Shown here: positions 13,952-24,362 of the stretch, in pieces
Layout: each line of letters opens with the position of its first letter
Numbering within the stretch: the stretch's first letter is position 1
NCBI GenBank assembly: GCA_964057225.1
Contig: OZ059894.1
Span: forward strand, 13,836,131 to 13,900,130
Origin: Auanema rhodensis
Taxonomy: Eukaryota; Nematoda; Chromadorea; Rhabditida; Rhabditidae
Direction: 5' to 3'
Length of the DNA stretch: 64,000 bases
The notes under the pieces: generated by a model
Databases searched by the model: none
The model's input: the letters and a program-made list of their open reading frames with translations, nothing else
Told to the model about the DNA's origin: nothing
Translations under genes and position numbers: made by a program

Positions 13952-14235
13952 TTTCTTAATCTGATTTGAAATTGGAAAAAAAATAATAGAAAATTAAAAA
14001 TATATGAATATTTTATTAAAATATATACAAATTGTTGCAATAAAATTGGCAATAAGCAGTTAAAAGCTTCATATAATCTCAGCAGTATGAAATGAATATT
14101 CGTATGTATCAAACGATGATTGGAAGCAATTTTTGGTTTTTTTCTTCAGAATTTCAATTTTTAAATACAAAAATGTGAGGATTTTTATTATTAATTGCTA
14201 AGCGAGTGTATAAGCTAACTAGATTCTTTCATATG
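13952..14235. other. Spacer and 3' untranslated region of the TPM gene
   Basis: Unique AT-rich DNA between the satellite and the stop codon of the minus-strand TPM gene. It contains a minus-strand polyadenylation signal close to the stop codon and no other recognisable feature. Confidence 0.5.
14184..14189 (-). terminator. AATAAA polyadenylation signal of the TPM gene
   Basis: The plus strand reads TTTATT here, so the minus strand reads AATAAA about 47 bases beyond the TAA stop at 14236-14238. The position fits the 3' end of the TPM/MOLO-1-like transcript. Confidence 0.55.
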
Positions 14236-17200
14236 TTATGCCCAACTTCCACCTCCGCCTTCATCCTTTTTGCCGGTGGATGGATATAGTCCACCTCCTC
14301 CTTGACCACCATTATCATCATATACTGGTCCAGCGCCGGTTGGGCTACCTCCTTGGTATCCTTGACCACGGTTGAAGCCACCGCCACCACCTCCAAACGC
14401 GGAACCTCCACCTCCACGACCTAAGATTTGAAGATCCGCATTAAGTAAAAAGTCATTCCTTTTTTTCTACCTCTTCCAGAAAGGAATCTACTAACAAGGG
14501 AACCAATTGCTGCTCCACCTCCAGTTCGTAAAAGATTGCTGAACATGTTACTTCCACCAGAACGAGGAGGGGCTCCTCCACCACCATCTAAATAGTTTTG
14601 TAAAAATGAGACAAAAATTGAAAAAAAAACCATTTGGTGGTACAGAAGCATTCTGATTGCCTCCTTTTGATCTGCAACAGCAGCAATAGCAGCATAAGCA
14701 ACAACAGAGCAATGGAACAATAACGAAGATAAGAGCAAGCCAAATCCAGGATGGAATAGCTGGCATTTTGAAATTTGATCCTATAATTATTCCGTTAAAC
14801 TTTTCATTCTAACTGAACATAAGAACCACCTTTACCACCTTGTCCACCTGAGAAACCACTTCCACCGTTGTTATTGTTGAATGGAGTCGGTTGCTGTCCT
14901 CTTCCGCCACCAGCAGAACCACTACTTGGTTGAGATGGACTTCCAGCTTTCGAGCTTGCTTTTTCCCTAAAAAAAATTACAAATTAAACGTGAAAAGTCT
15001 TCTGAAACACGCGGTCGATGCTATGCAAGATCTTTCGTATAATAATGTGTATCTGCGCCGCAACGATATCTTTGGTATAATGATGTTTATCTGTGCCGCA
15101 ACCATATCCAAAATTTTATGACCGACTTAGGTGTGGCCGAATGGTCTAGGGGTATGATTCTCGCTTTGGGTGCGAGAGGTCCCGGGTTCAAATCCCGGTT
15201 CGGCCCAAATTTTTTAATTTCTGGGCTTCTGAATCTTTATTGCCTGAGGCAACGAAGACGTCGGCGTCGTCCGAAGTCTTCTGACCGACCTAGGTGTGGC
15301 CGAATGGTCTAGGGGTATGATTCTCGCTTTGGGTGCGAGAGGTCCCGGGTTCAAATCCCGGTTCGGCCCAAATTTTTTAATTTCTGGGCTTCTGAATCTT
15401 TATTGCCTGAGGCAACGAAGACGTCGGCGTCGTCCGAAGTCTTCTGACCGACCTAGGTGTGGCCGAATGGTCTAGGGGTATGATTCTCGCTTTGGGTGCG
15501 AGAGGTCCCGGGTTCAAATCCCGGTTCGGCCCAAATTTTTTAATTTCTGGGTTTCCGAATCTTTATTGCCTCAAGCAACAAAGACGTCGGCGTCGTCCGA
15601 AGTCTTCTAACCGACTTAGGTGTGGCCGAATGGTCTAGGGGTATGATTCTCGCTTTGGGTGCGAGAGGTCCCGGGTTCAAATCCCGGTTCGGCCCAAATT
15701 TTTTAATGTCTGGGCTTCTGAATCTTTATTGCCTGAGGCAACGAAGACGTCGGCGTCGTCCGAAGTCTTCTGACCGACCTAGGTGTGGCCGAATGGTCTA
15801 GGGGTATGATTCTCGCTTTGGGTGCGAGAGGTCCCGGGTTCAAATCCCGGTTCGGCCCAAATTTTTTAATTTCTGGGTTTCTGAATCTTTATTGCCTGAG
15901 GCAACGAAGACGTCGGCGTCGTCCGAAGTCTTCTGACCGACCTAGGTGTGGCCGAATGGTCTAGGGGTATGATTCTCGCTTTGGGTGCGAGAGGTCCCGG
16001 GTTCAAATCCCGGTTCGGCCCAAATTTTTTAATTTCTGGGCTTCCGAATCTTTATTGCCTCAGGCAACAAAGACGTCGGCGTCGTCCGAAGTCTTCTGAC
16101 CGACTTAAGTGTGGCCGAATGGTCTAGGGGTATGATTCTCGCTTTGGGTGCGAGAGGTCCCGGGTTCAAATCCCGGTTCGGCCCAAATTTTTTAATTTCT
16201 GGGCTTCCGAATCTTTATTGCCTCAAGCAACAAAGACGTCGGCGTCGTCCGAAGTCTTCTGACCGACTTAGGTGTGGCCGAATGGTCTAGGGGTATGATT
16301 CTCGCTTTGGGTGCGAGAGGTCCCGGGTTCAAATCCCGGTTCGGCCCAAATTTTTTAATGTCTGGGCTTCTGAATCTTTATTGCCTGAGGCAACGAAGAC
16401 GTCGGCGTCGTCCGAAGTCTTCTGACCGACCTAGGTGTGGCCGAATGGTCTAGGGGTATGATTCTCGCTTTGGGTGCGAGAGGTCCCGGGTTCAAATCCC
16501 GGTTCGGCCCAAATTTTTTAATTTCTGGGCTTCTGAATCTTTATTGCCTGAGGCAACGAAGACGTCGGCGTCGTCCGAAGTCTTCTGACCGACCTAGGTG
16601 TGGCCGAATGGTCTAGGGGTATGATTCTCGCTTTGGGTGCGAGAGGTCCCGGGTTCAAATCCCGGTTCGGCCCAAATTTTTTAATGTCTGGGCTTCTGAA
16701 TCTTTATTGCCTGAGGCAACGAAGACGTCGGCGTCGTCCGAAGTCTTCTGACCGACCTAGGTGTGGCCGAATGGTCTAGGGGTATGATTCTCGCTTTGGG
16801 TGCAAGAAGATATCAATGAATTGTTGTGCTGAGGCAACGATCATAGCAAAATTCTGTGGACAAAATTTAAAACTAACCACGTGGCTTGGAGAACATTTGT
16901 CAGTGCTTGTTGATAATTTGATTGTTGGAAGAGAGATTTCTAAAGGTTGAACTTGAAAGTATAATATATTAGATTAACAAGCATACTTGCTTCATGAAGA
17001 TATCAGTGAATTCTTGTGCGTATACTGGCACCTTATCGTCACGAGCAACCCAAAACTTCATATCATCAGTGGATACCTGAATTAATACTTAATTTCTAAA
17101 CGAAATATTAAAATTCAACTAGAAAAAGAAAATACAAACCACAATAACAATGGCTTTCTGGCACTGAGGATCTAGAGTCCATCTTTGAAGCATATCATTA

Positions 17201-17677
17201 GCCATTTGGCTTACAGCCTGAAAAATTTTATCGTTAATTTGTGTACAACAAGTTTAAATATGATATAGTATTTTCTTTTAAACCTTACATCAGTTGATCC
17301 TCCTTTGACATGCCGAGCTATTGCCATGGCAGCAGTAACTCCTTTTTTGTCACAGAAAGAATGAGCCATATTCTGAAGTTAGTGGTATTCACTTAAAGGA
17401 TTGAATGGAAAATTTTAGTACCTGACGAGTACGAGACTCAAGTTGCTTGAGGTCATGATCTAATCTGTATCTAGCAGATTCACTTAAAACACCGTCAGGA
17501 TCACAAATATTCGCTGTTGTTCTCATTTTGCATGCCTGAAGAATGATTCTCAAATAGATTCAGGAATACTCAAAATATTACTTTAAATTGCCCAGCAGTT
17601 GGGTTAGGATAATTGCTCGCATCCCATTCGGTGGCTATCGTTCCTGTTATAAACAGGAAAAGTAGGAGCCAATTCAT
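14236..17677 (-). CDS. TPM-domain membrane protein, MOLO-1-like (ten exons)
   Basis: Spliced minus-strand gene of 370 codons. My exons are 17582-17677, 17422-17535, 17289-17372, 17140-17217, 16987-17076, 16878-16939, 14830-14966, 14631-14780, 14471-14587 and 14236-14420; all phases agree. Residues 1-15 are a signal peptide (MNWLLLFLFITGTIA). A WDASNYPNP segment and a TPM (TLP18.3/Psb32/MOLO-1) domain follow, to about residue 175, with FWVARDDKVPVYAQEF near its end. Next come a Gly/Ser/Asn linker, one membrane span at about 231-245, a nine-Cys cluster CCCLCCYCCCC suited to palmitoylation, and a Gly-rich tail. C. elegans MOLO-1 is a single-pass TPM protein that modulates levamisole-sensitive acetylcholine receptors; a similar role here is inference. 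The join of exons 7 and 8 uses a weak GTGGTT donor. Without that join the upstream part would end at a TGA at 14804-14806, and a second gene could start at 14766. The 1911-bp sixth intron (14967-16877) contains the antisense tRNA array. Confidence 0.82.
15031..15108. repeat. Two-copy 38-bp direct repeat left of the tRNA array
   Basis: Two imperfect copies lie back to back at 15031-15068 and 15069-15106, sharing TATAAT, ATCTG, GCCGCAAC and ATATC blocks. They sit inside the sixth intron of the TPM gene, just before the first tRNA unit. Just upstream, near 14994, AAGTCTTCTGA matches the tRNA spacer, which suggests a decayed edge of the array. Confidence 0.6.
15135..15206 (+). tRNA. tRNA-Pro(UGG), copy 1
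   Basis: Seven-base acceptor stem GGCCGAA pairs with TTCGGCC, with C as discriminator base. The anticodon loop TTTGGGT gives anticodon TGG (Pro, codon CCA). The A box is TGGTCTAGGGG and the B box GGTTCAAATCC. A T6 tract follows. The upstream DNA of this copy is only partly shared with the repeat spacer. Confidence 0.96.
15298..15369 (+). tRNA. tRNA-Pro(UGG), copy 2
   Basis: Same 72-nt sequence as copy 1, with intact cloverleaf, A and B boxes and a following T6 tract. Confidence 0.96.
15461..15532 (+). tRNA. tRNA-Pro(UGG), copy 3
   Basis: Same 72-nt sequence as copy 1. The following spacer belongs to the variant type with CTCAAGCAACAAAG. Confidence 0.96.
15624..15695 (+). tRNA. tRNA-Pro(UGG), copy 4
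   Basis: Same 72-nt sequence as copy 1. The spacer before it has CTAACCGACTTAGG and the one after has TAATGTCTGGG. Confidence 0.96.
15787..15858 (+). tRNA. tRNA-Pro(UGG), copy 5
   Basis: Same 72-nt sequence as copy 1, with terminator-like T6 after the 3' end. Confidence 0.96.
15950..16021 (+). tRNA. tRNA-Pro(UGG), copy 6
   Basis: Same 72-nt sequence as copy 1. The following spacer has CTCAGGCAACAAAG. Confidence 0.96.
16113..16184 (+). tRNA. tRNA-Pro(UGG), copy 7
   Basis: Same 72-nt sequence as copy 1. The spacer before it ends GACTTAAGTGT, a single-base variant. Confidence 0.96.
16276..16347 (+). tRNA. tRNA-Pro(UGG), copy 8
   Basis: Same 72-nt sequence as copy 1. It is followed by the TAATGTCTGGG spacer type, like copies 4 and 10. 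Confidence 0.96.
16439..16510 (+). tRNA. tRNA-Pro(UGG), copy 9
   Basis: Same 72-nt sequence as copy 1, with T6 tract. Confidence 0.96.
16602..16673 (+). tRNA. tRNA-Pro(UGG), copy 10
   Basis: Same 72-nt sequence as copy 1. It is the last complete copy and is followed by a full-length spacer. Confidence 0.96.
16765..16803 (+). pseudogene. Truncated eleventh tRNA-Pro copy
   Basis: The first 39 bases match the tRNA through the anticodon loop (GGGTGC). The sequence then breaks into AAGAAGATATC, losing the variable loop, T arm with B box and 3' acceptor strand. It cannot fold or be transcribed as a tRNA. The break is followed by a fragment matching exon 5 of the host gene. Confidence 0.9.
16806..16840. 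repeat. Exon-5 fragment joined to tRNA-spacer fragment
   Basis: 16806-16829 matches 22 of 24 bases of exon 5 of the host TPM gene at 16996-17019 (GAAGATATCA...TTGTGC). It is directly followed by TGAGGCAACGA (to 16840), which matches the tRNA-array spacer. A coding-exon fragment is therefore wedged between two pieces of repeat unit. Confidence 0.7.
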
Positions 17678-19823
17678 CAGGCTTAAATGGAAAGGGTTAA
17701 AAACGTTTAGAAAATTAGAAAACAATGGTTTTAGATCAAGAAAAAAACTTTGAAAGAAAATAAGATAAACAATATTTTACAATAATATTATAAAATAAAT
17801 TTTAATATATATGTGTAGCGAAAATCATATAAAGATTATGAAACTAAAAGTTAATAGACAACAAAATGATAATAATATCAGTGTAAGTAAAGAAAAGAAA
17901 AACAATAATACTTATAGCATAGAGAGGTTGAAAATGAAAAGAAAGTAGTTTTCAAAGAAAATAATCAACAAAATAGTTAGTTAACGATAAACAAAAAGCA
18001 AAACATTTAATTATAAAATGTGTGTATGTGTGTGTAATTATACTGATAATAATGATAAAAACACATATAAAGAATACAATTTATGATAAAAAAAAGGAAA
18101 TATAAGTTATTAGACAAGAAATCTGAGTTAAAATATAATAAACATTAAAGGAATATTGTTAAAACATTGATTGAAATTTAAAATTAAACAAAACTTTTTT
18201 GAATAGAATACGGTTTAAAGTGATAAGGTCTTATTAGAAAATCTTGAAATTGAAGTAAATTAATATGTAAAAGAATTTTTTGTGTTGCATTACATGTTAT
18301 TGATGGTCAAGGTCATGTGTTGTGGACAGAAAAGAGAAAGAAAGGTTGGCTGCAAACAATCAAAGTTGTAGCTTTTAGGCCATAAAATACATCTCAACTG
18401 GAAAATGTAATGAAGGTCGATAATTTGACTTATTCTGCTTCATATGGCACCAGCTGTTTTGATGATAGTGTGTCAAAGTTAAGGAAGAATCTATTGATTA
18501 TTTCCAGATTTTCAATAGAAAACAACTGACAAACGATTAGTACTATGGCAACATCAAAATAAAAAGAAAACTAAACGAAATGTATATACTATATGTATAT
18601 AGTAAATTCTTTTTTTGTTCTAATTTGAATAACTTTAGGTGAATATGTAAGAAAGATAAGAAACCAAATAAAAGAGATAAAGCCAAATTCTATAAAAATC
18701 AATAATACATGGCTGTACTGAAGCAAAAAGCAGCAAAAATATTGTGAAAATGGCGAGCACTACATAGACAACTTTACACATTACCTGCTCCACAATATAA
18801 TCGAAAACTACTATATTACTTATATATTTATGAAATATGATACAAATATGAATAAAAATAGAAAAAGTTGGTAACGTTTTACTTGAAACTTTGTATATTG
18901 AAAGACTTGAATTGTTTGCTATCGGCTAGTAAGGAACAACTAAAAGTGTTTCAATGACGGTTATACAACGAGAGGAAAATGAGAGTGTAATGCATATGCA
19001 GAGTGTGCCAGAGAAATAACATGTGAGATTCAACATAGTTTCAAATATTGAATACAATTCAAAGTAAAAGAGTAAAAGAAAAGAATTACAATTCTTTAAA
19101 ATATACAAAAAGATGTTCTTTTTGTTAAAACTGAACAGAATGGCTTCAAATGTTGTATCGTTAAAAATAGAAGCTGGGTCACTAGTTATTTGGCTGTTTT
19201 CCTCGAAAGCCAAGCAGCACATAGAGCATATCGATCGTCATCTAGACTGCTTTTTTTAAAAATGGAAGAATATAAGTTTTTAGATTTAGAAAAAAACAAA
19301 TATGAAAAATAGAAATGAAAAACAAATTAATTTAAGAACAAAAATATAAGATTGAACCGCTTTATAAGTCAAAATAAATTAAAATGAATTGATGAGATTT
19401 ATAAGAAATATGAAAGATTTTCAATTAAAATATTTACTTAGCAATAACAGGTTATATTGTTAGTGAAAAAACATGAAAAATACTTTTTAATACCTATAGA
19501 CTAACAGAGAAACAATGCTAAATCAAGATGTTATATTTTATTTTTTTTTATTTGAACAATGTAATAATATATAAAAGTATTTATGACAATAAATTTCGTC
19601 TTTCTTAACTATATCAAACTATTAGTTAACTATAATTTGTGTTGATGATTGAGAATCACATAAAAACTTGACCATTGGACTGATTTCCCATGCGAAGCTA
19701 TGATGAATTGAGTCATTACTACTGGATAGCAAACGACAACTCTACATTCATTTTTGTAAATTTAGAAAACTTTATTCCAAAAAAATAAAAAATAAATATA
19801 TTCAAAAACTAATATTTATAAGT

Positions 19824-19857
<34 letters not shown>

Positions 19858-19858
19858 T
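17678..19858. other. Intergenic, upstream of the TPM gene
   Basis: AT-rich DNA with no exon I can support. The minus-strand open frame at 18926-19222 has no recognisable motif and low-complexity composition. An (AT)n tract lies at about 19826-19849. The promoter of the TPM gene should lie at the left end, but no specific element is recognisable. Confidence 0.5.
19826..19849. repeat. (AT)n microsatellite
   Basis: About 12 dinucleotide units just downstream of the 3' end of the acyl-CoA dehydrogenase fusion gene. Confidence 0.9.
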
Positions 19859-22800
19859 TTACAAGCGACTTTTAAGTTCAAGTTTTGCTATATTTTCCAA
19901 GTGAACTTCATCAGGTCCATCAGCCAATCTTAATGATCTAAAAAAATATTATTTTTTCATATATTATTATCCTGATTTACCTAGCACTAATAAAGAATGA
20001 TGATAGAGGAGTATCAGGAGTTAAACCACGTCCTCCTTCAATCTGAATAGCTCGATCAACAACTTTACAAGCCATCGTTGGAGCGACAACTTTTATCATT
20101 GCAATCTCAGCTTGAGCATCCTTTAAATAACAAAAAGTAAATATATTAATACATACATCTTTCAGTTGGATGATTAACTATCTCTGTACCTTTGAGCCTA
20201 CTGTATCAATCATGTGTGCAGCTTTAAGCACAAGAAGACGTGCCTGCTCTACTTCACATCTCGACAAAGCAATCTGCTTACGTATAGAATCGAATTCATT
20301 TAATTTCTTACGGAACGCAACACGATAAGAAGCCTAAAAATAATTTTCACATGATTAGAAATTCAAAAATAGCGTTTTAACTCTTTCTTTCATGATATCA
20401 ATAGATCTCTCAGCGTGACCAATAAGTCTCATAGCATGATGAATCCGTCCCGGTCCCAATCGTCCCTTAAAAAGCAAAGAAGAAGAAATAAATTATTATT
20501 GTTTTTAAAAGATTTTCAGTGACTTACTTGAGCAATTTCAAATCCTCTACCTTCCCCCAAAATCATATTTTCAATAGGTACTCGTACATTTGTGAAAGTT
20601 ACTTCACAATGGCCAGCTGAAATGAAAGAAAGTATTATTCAAAATTAGAAAACATAATTTTGTCTTAGAAACAGTGCACTTTATAAGAATAAAGCATACA
20701 TGGTGCATCAACAGATCCAAAAACCTGCAGATTTCTTTCAATACGAACACCAGCACTATCCATTGGCACTAAGATCATTGACTGTTTAAATAATCGAGAT
20801 TTCTACAATTTTTCAATATTTTCAACGTTTTTCAAATTTCTCGTTCAAACCTTTTCCGTTATAACTTGACCCATAAATATGCAAACTTTACAATCTGGAT
20901 GAGCAGCATTTGTTGTGAACCATTTACGTGAATTAATTATATATTCATTACCAATTTTAACGATTGAACCCTGTAAATAATAATTTATTTTTCATTATAA
21001 AAGTATAGAAAATACCTGAATATTGGTTGCATCACTACTAGCTACATCAGGTTCTGTCATCGCAAAACAACTTTTAATTTTTCCTTCCAAAAGTGGCTTC
21101 AACCATTTTTCTTTCTGATCATCATTTCCATATTTAATCAAAACTTCCATATTTCCTGTATCTGGTGCTTGACAATTGAAAATCTTCAAAAAGTCAAGGT
21201 TTCAACACAATTTAACAATACTACAACACCTCTGGAGCATACATGCTTCTTCCCATTATTTCACAAATATGAGCATATTCTACATTTGTAAGACCGTGTC
21301 CATATACAGCATCAGGATCAATATGTTTTGAAATGAAAAGATTCCACAGTCCCTGTGATTTAGCCTTTTCCTAAAACATTGCGTGAAATTTCCGATTGCG
21401 GAACTTATTTATTATCATTACTTTGATTGCTTCAAGCTTTGAATTAGGTGTCCATTGATCTTTTCCTATATAGTATTCACTCATTTCTCTTTCAATGGGA
21501 ATGATATCAGAATGAACAATTTCACGAACGCGTCTATAGAAATCTTGTGCCTTTGGAGATAAAGCATTAATGCTGACAGCAAGCGTTCCTATAACATAGA
21601 TATACAAATCTATCTTCTTTTCAATTAACTCGATATACAACTTACCTATTGAAGATAAATCTGACATTTCATGAATTAAGCTTAATCCCAAAATGGCAAG
21701 TTTTTTGGGTACTGATCCAATATTCGATGCACTGAGAGAGGAAGCATTTTTTGTTAAAGATCTCATGTAAACACCTTCAATATAACTATTATAATCACTG
21801 AAAAAACCACAAATTACCTTGTAATATACTGGCAAAACGGAAAATGACAAAAGTTATGTAATAGCTCCATATATCTGGCTTTATTGGAGCATTGTTACTG
21901 AACAATGCATAAAGTTCTAATGCTTCTGATATAGTTGGAATTCCCATTTTTTGAAGCTCATGTTCTTTCAAATGACCTAATCCAGGTAACATCTATATCA
22001 TATAGTTAGTATTATATATTTTAATTAGATTAATAACCTTTGTATTACTTGTGTTATAATGAACAAACATGAATGTGGCTAAATCTGCCAATGGATCACC
22101 AATTGTGGAGATTTCCCAATCCAAAACAGCTATAACACGATTTTCTGTTGGATGGAAAATCAGATTATCTAATCTGTAAAATCCAACAAAACAAAATACA
22201 TTTTTTTAGAATTTCCATTACCTAAAATCTCCATGTACGATTGAAGCTGGATGCTCTTTTGGAATATTTTTTTGTAAATAATCGACCAATTTATTAATTT
22301 CTGGCAAATCTTCTGTTTTGGCCATCTCATAAGCAGTTACCCATCTTTTCAAGTTTCTGGTCATATATCCATCTGAAGTTCATTTATTTTTCTCAAATAT
22401 ATTTTTGTTTAGTTTGTAAACAAATAACATCTTTAAGGTTAATTTATAAATAAGTTGATCTTTACCTTTACGACCAAAGTCAGATAAACCAAGTTTCTCA
22501 TAGCTCAATGAATGAATTGTAGCTAAAACACGAATAGCTTCTCTAAATATATTTATATTCAAATAATATATTTATTTAAAATAATTTCACATACCTATAG
22601 ATTTCTTGTCTTTCTTTTTTGCTCATTCCTGGTAACAATGGGTCAAGAAATATACGTCCAGGAGTATATGCCATAACATAGAAAGGTGTATCAAGTGTTC
22701 TTTAAATAAAATAAAAGATTAATATTAGTTGTTTTTAGAATTTGTTTTACTTTTCATCATATAATACCACTTTTGGTACTGGCACATGTCCATCCAATGC

Positions 22801-24362
22801 TTGTAGAATTCGAAACTCTCTATCAATCTGATGAGCTTTTGGCAGAATTTTCCCACTCTATACAGTATTTAACAATAATTTCCAAAGAAATAATAAGAAG
22901 AAACTTACTGGCTTTTTACGTAAAACAAGTTCTCTTCCACAATATTTGATATAATATGTTGGATTACTTTGACCGTGATTGAATTTGCGAATCATCATAT
23001 TTGTATTTCCGTTTAACGATAGCTTTTGATCAAACAGCTGTTTTAATTTATCCTTTGGTAATTTTTCTCCTTAACAATATAATTTATTAATAATATAATA
23101 ATATTAATAATATTAATATATATCTATATATACTAATTTAATATTTTATACAAAAATTAGAATAATATTGAACTTAATATGAAACTTAATTGGTTCAAGC
23201 AATGAAAAAAGTTGGTTGGTTCAAGCATTGAAAAAAGACTACAAACTTGGTAAACAATCACGGGTTTCTGAAGGATATTCCATAGATAATCCAAGTAGTT
23301 GACAAACTTCATCAGCAGCATCTTCCGGCTTTGACACCTAAACGTCTTATGTTATCAGAATTATTTGAAAAGTATTTTCATTTTTTCATAAATTAATCAG
23401 TTGATTATTAATTATATGTTCCATATTTTTCGCTAATAACATATAAATAATAATAGTTTTTGAGATATAAAATTATTATTTTCTTTATAATATATTTTTT
23501 ATTTTAATAATTAAAGATTATTATTATTATTATTATTAAAAATACCTTTATCGTATGAATACCCATTTCTCTGGGTACTTTTAAATTTGTACCCAAATCA
23601 TCCAAAAACACGCATTCCTCTGGTCTCAACTAAAACAATATTATTTTTAAATTTAAATCATAAATTTTTATTTATTACCTGAACTTTTGTTAAAGCTGCT
23701 TGATAGATTTCAATATCTGGTTTCCGACATTGAAGACGACACGATTCAATAATATGATCAAAGAATTGAGGAACATGCCTTGGAAGAGTAGGTTTCAGAT
23801 GTGCTCTGTCCACATAGAAGTTATTGGTAATCAAAACAAGTTTGTATCCTGATGCTTTTAAAAGCTGAAATAAGCAAAAACAATGTCCAAATATATTCAT
23901 TGGAACGTTGAAAACCTTCAAGAGCTGTTCCATCTTTGGAATAATAGTATAATCACCAATGTTTTCACAAAAGCTTGCCATCAAGGGTATAATGGTATGT
24001 TGTGTATTATTCTAAATTATAAATATTTTGAATTATATATATATATATATAATTCTACCTTATTATTATATAATAGTGTGAAAAGAGGGTCAAAATCTTC
24101 GCATGTTAAAAATCCTTTTTCAAAGTCTCCAAATATATCTTTTCCTTCTTTACTAAGCAAAACATCCAAAAGTGAGCCATGTTTAAGCTTCAATGATGTC
24201 TCAATGGCTAAAACAATTTATAAATTTATATTCAAATATAAAATATAAAATTAAAAATAAACAAATATTATAGGAAATATATTTTGTATTACCTTCCCAT
24301 AGTTTATATGGTGTCGGAAGAAGTACGCCACCCAAATCGAAGAATACAGCTTTGAATTTCAT
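19859..24362 (-). CDS. HAD / APH-like kinase / acyl-CoA dehydrogenase fusion (ACAD10/11-type)
   Basis: Spliced minus-strand gene of roughly two dozen exons and about 980 residues. The ATG is at 24362, starting [14 protein letters not shown]. The first exons are 24293-24362, 24059-24207, 23916-24011, 23679-23864, 23546-23629 and 23247-23337; the TAA is at 19859-19861. Residues 1 to about 230 are a HAD-like domain with DLGGVL, RKPD and FLDDLGTN motifs. Residues 240-530 are an aminoglycoside-phosphotransferase (choline-kinase-like) fold with [10 protein letters not shown], catalytic HGDFRLDN and DWE. Residues 560-980 are an acyl-CoA dehydrogenase with [14 protein letters not shown] and, near the end, [10 protein letters not shown] and ADGPDEVH. 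This domain order and length match ACAD10-type proteins, which act on hydroxylated fatty acids: the kinase phosphorylates the hydroxy-acyl group and the dehydrogenase fold completes its removal. The N-terminus lacks an obvious mitochondrial signal, while the C-terminus ...LKSRL ends in a PTS1-like SRL, so peroxisomal location is likely. The HAD first motif has Gly where phosphatases carry the second Asp, as in ACAD10 relatives. Confidence 0.93.

Larger units (their letters stand above)
15119..16803 (+). repeat. 163-bp tandem array of tRNA-Pro(UGG) genes
   Basis: Eleven tRNA starts lie exactly 163 bp apart, from 15135 to 16765. Each unit is a 72-nt tRNA followed by a 91-bp spacer with a T6 tract three bases after the tRNA, which can serve as a Pol III terminator. 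The ten complete tRNA copies look identical while spacers differ at a few positions. Spacers after copies 3-6 resemble those after copies 7-10, suggesting a four-unit duplication. The array is on the plus strand, opposite to the host gene, and lies wholly within one of its introns. Confidence 0.97.

Noticed and set aside
14804-14966. End of a separate gene at the TGA 14804-14806
   Set aside because: Reading through gives a stop, but an in-phase donor at 14829 and an acceptor at 14781 join to a membrane exon as expected for MOLO-1-like proteins. I prefer one gene, with the alternative noted.
15118-15312. Plus-strand protein frame over the first tRNA
   Set aside because: It runs through a tRNA gene and its spacer and recurs with the repeat; it is a by-product of the tRNA sequence.
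18926-19222. 98-codon minus-strand open frame
   Set aside because: Low complexity, no motif, no supporting splice sites.
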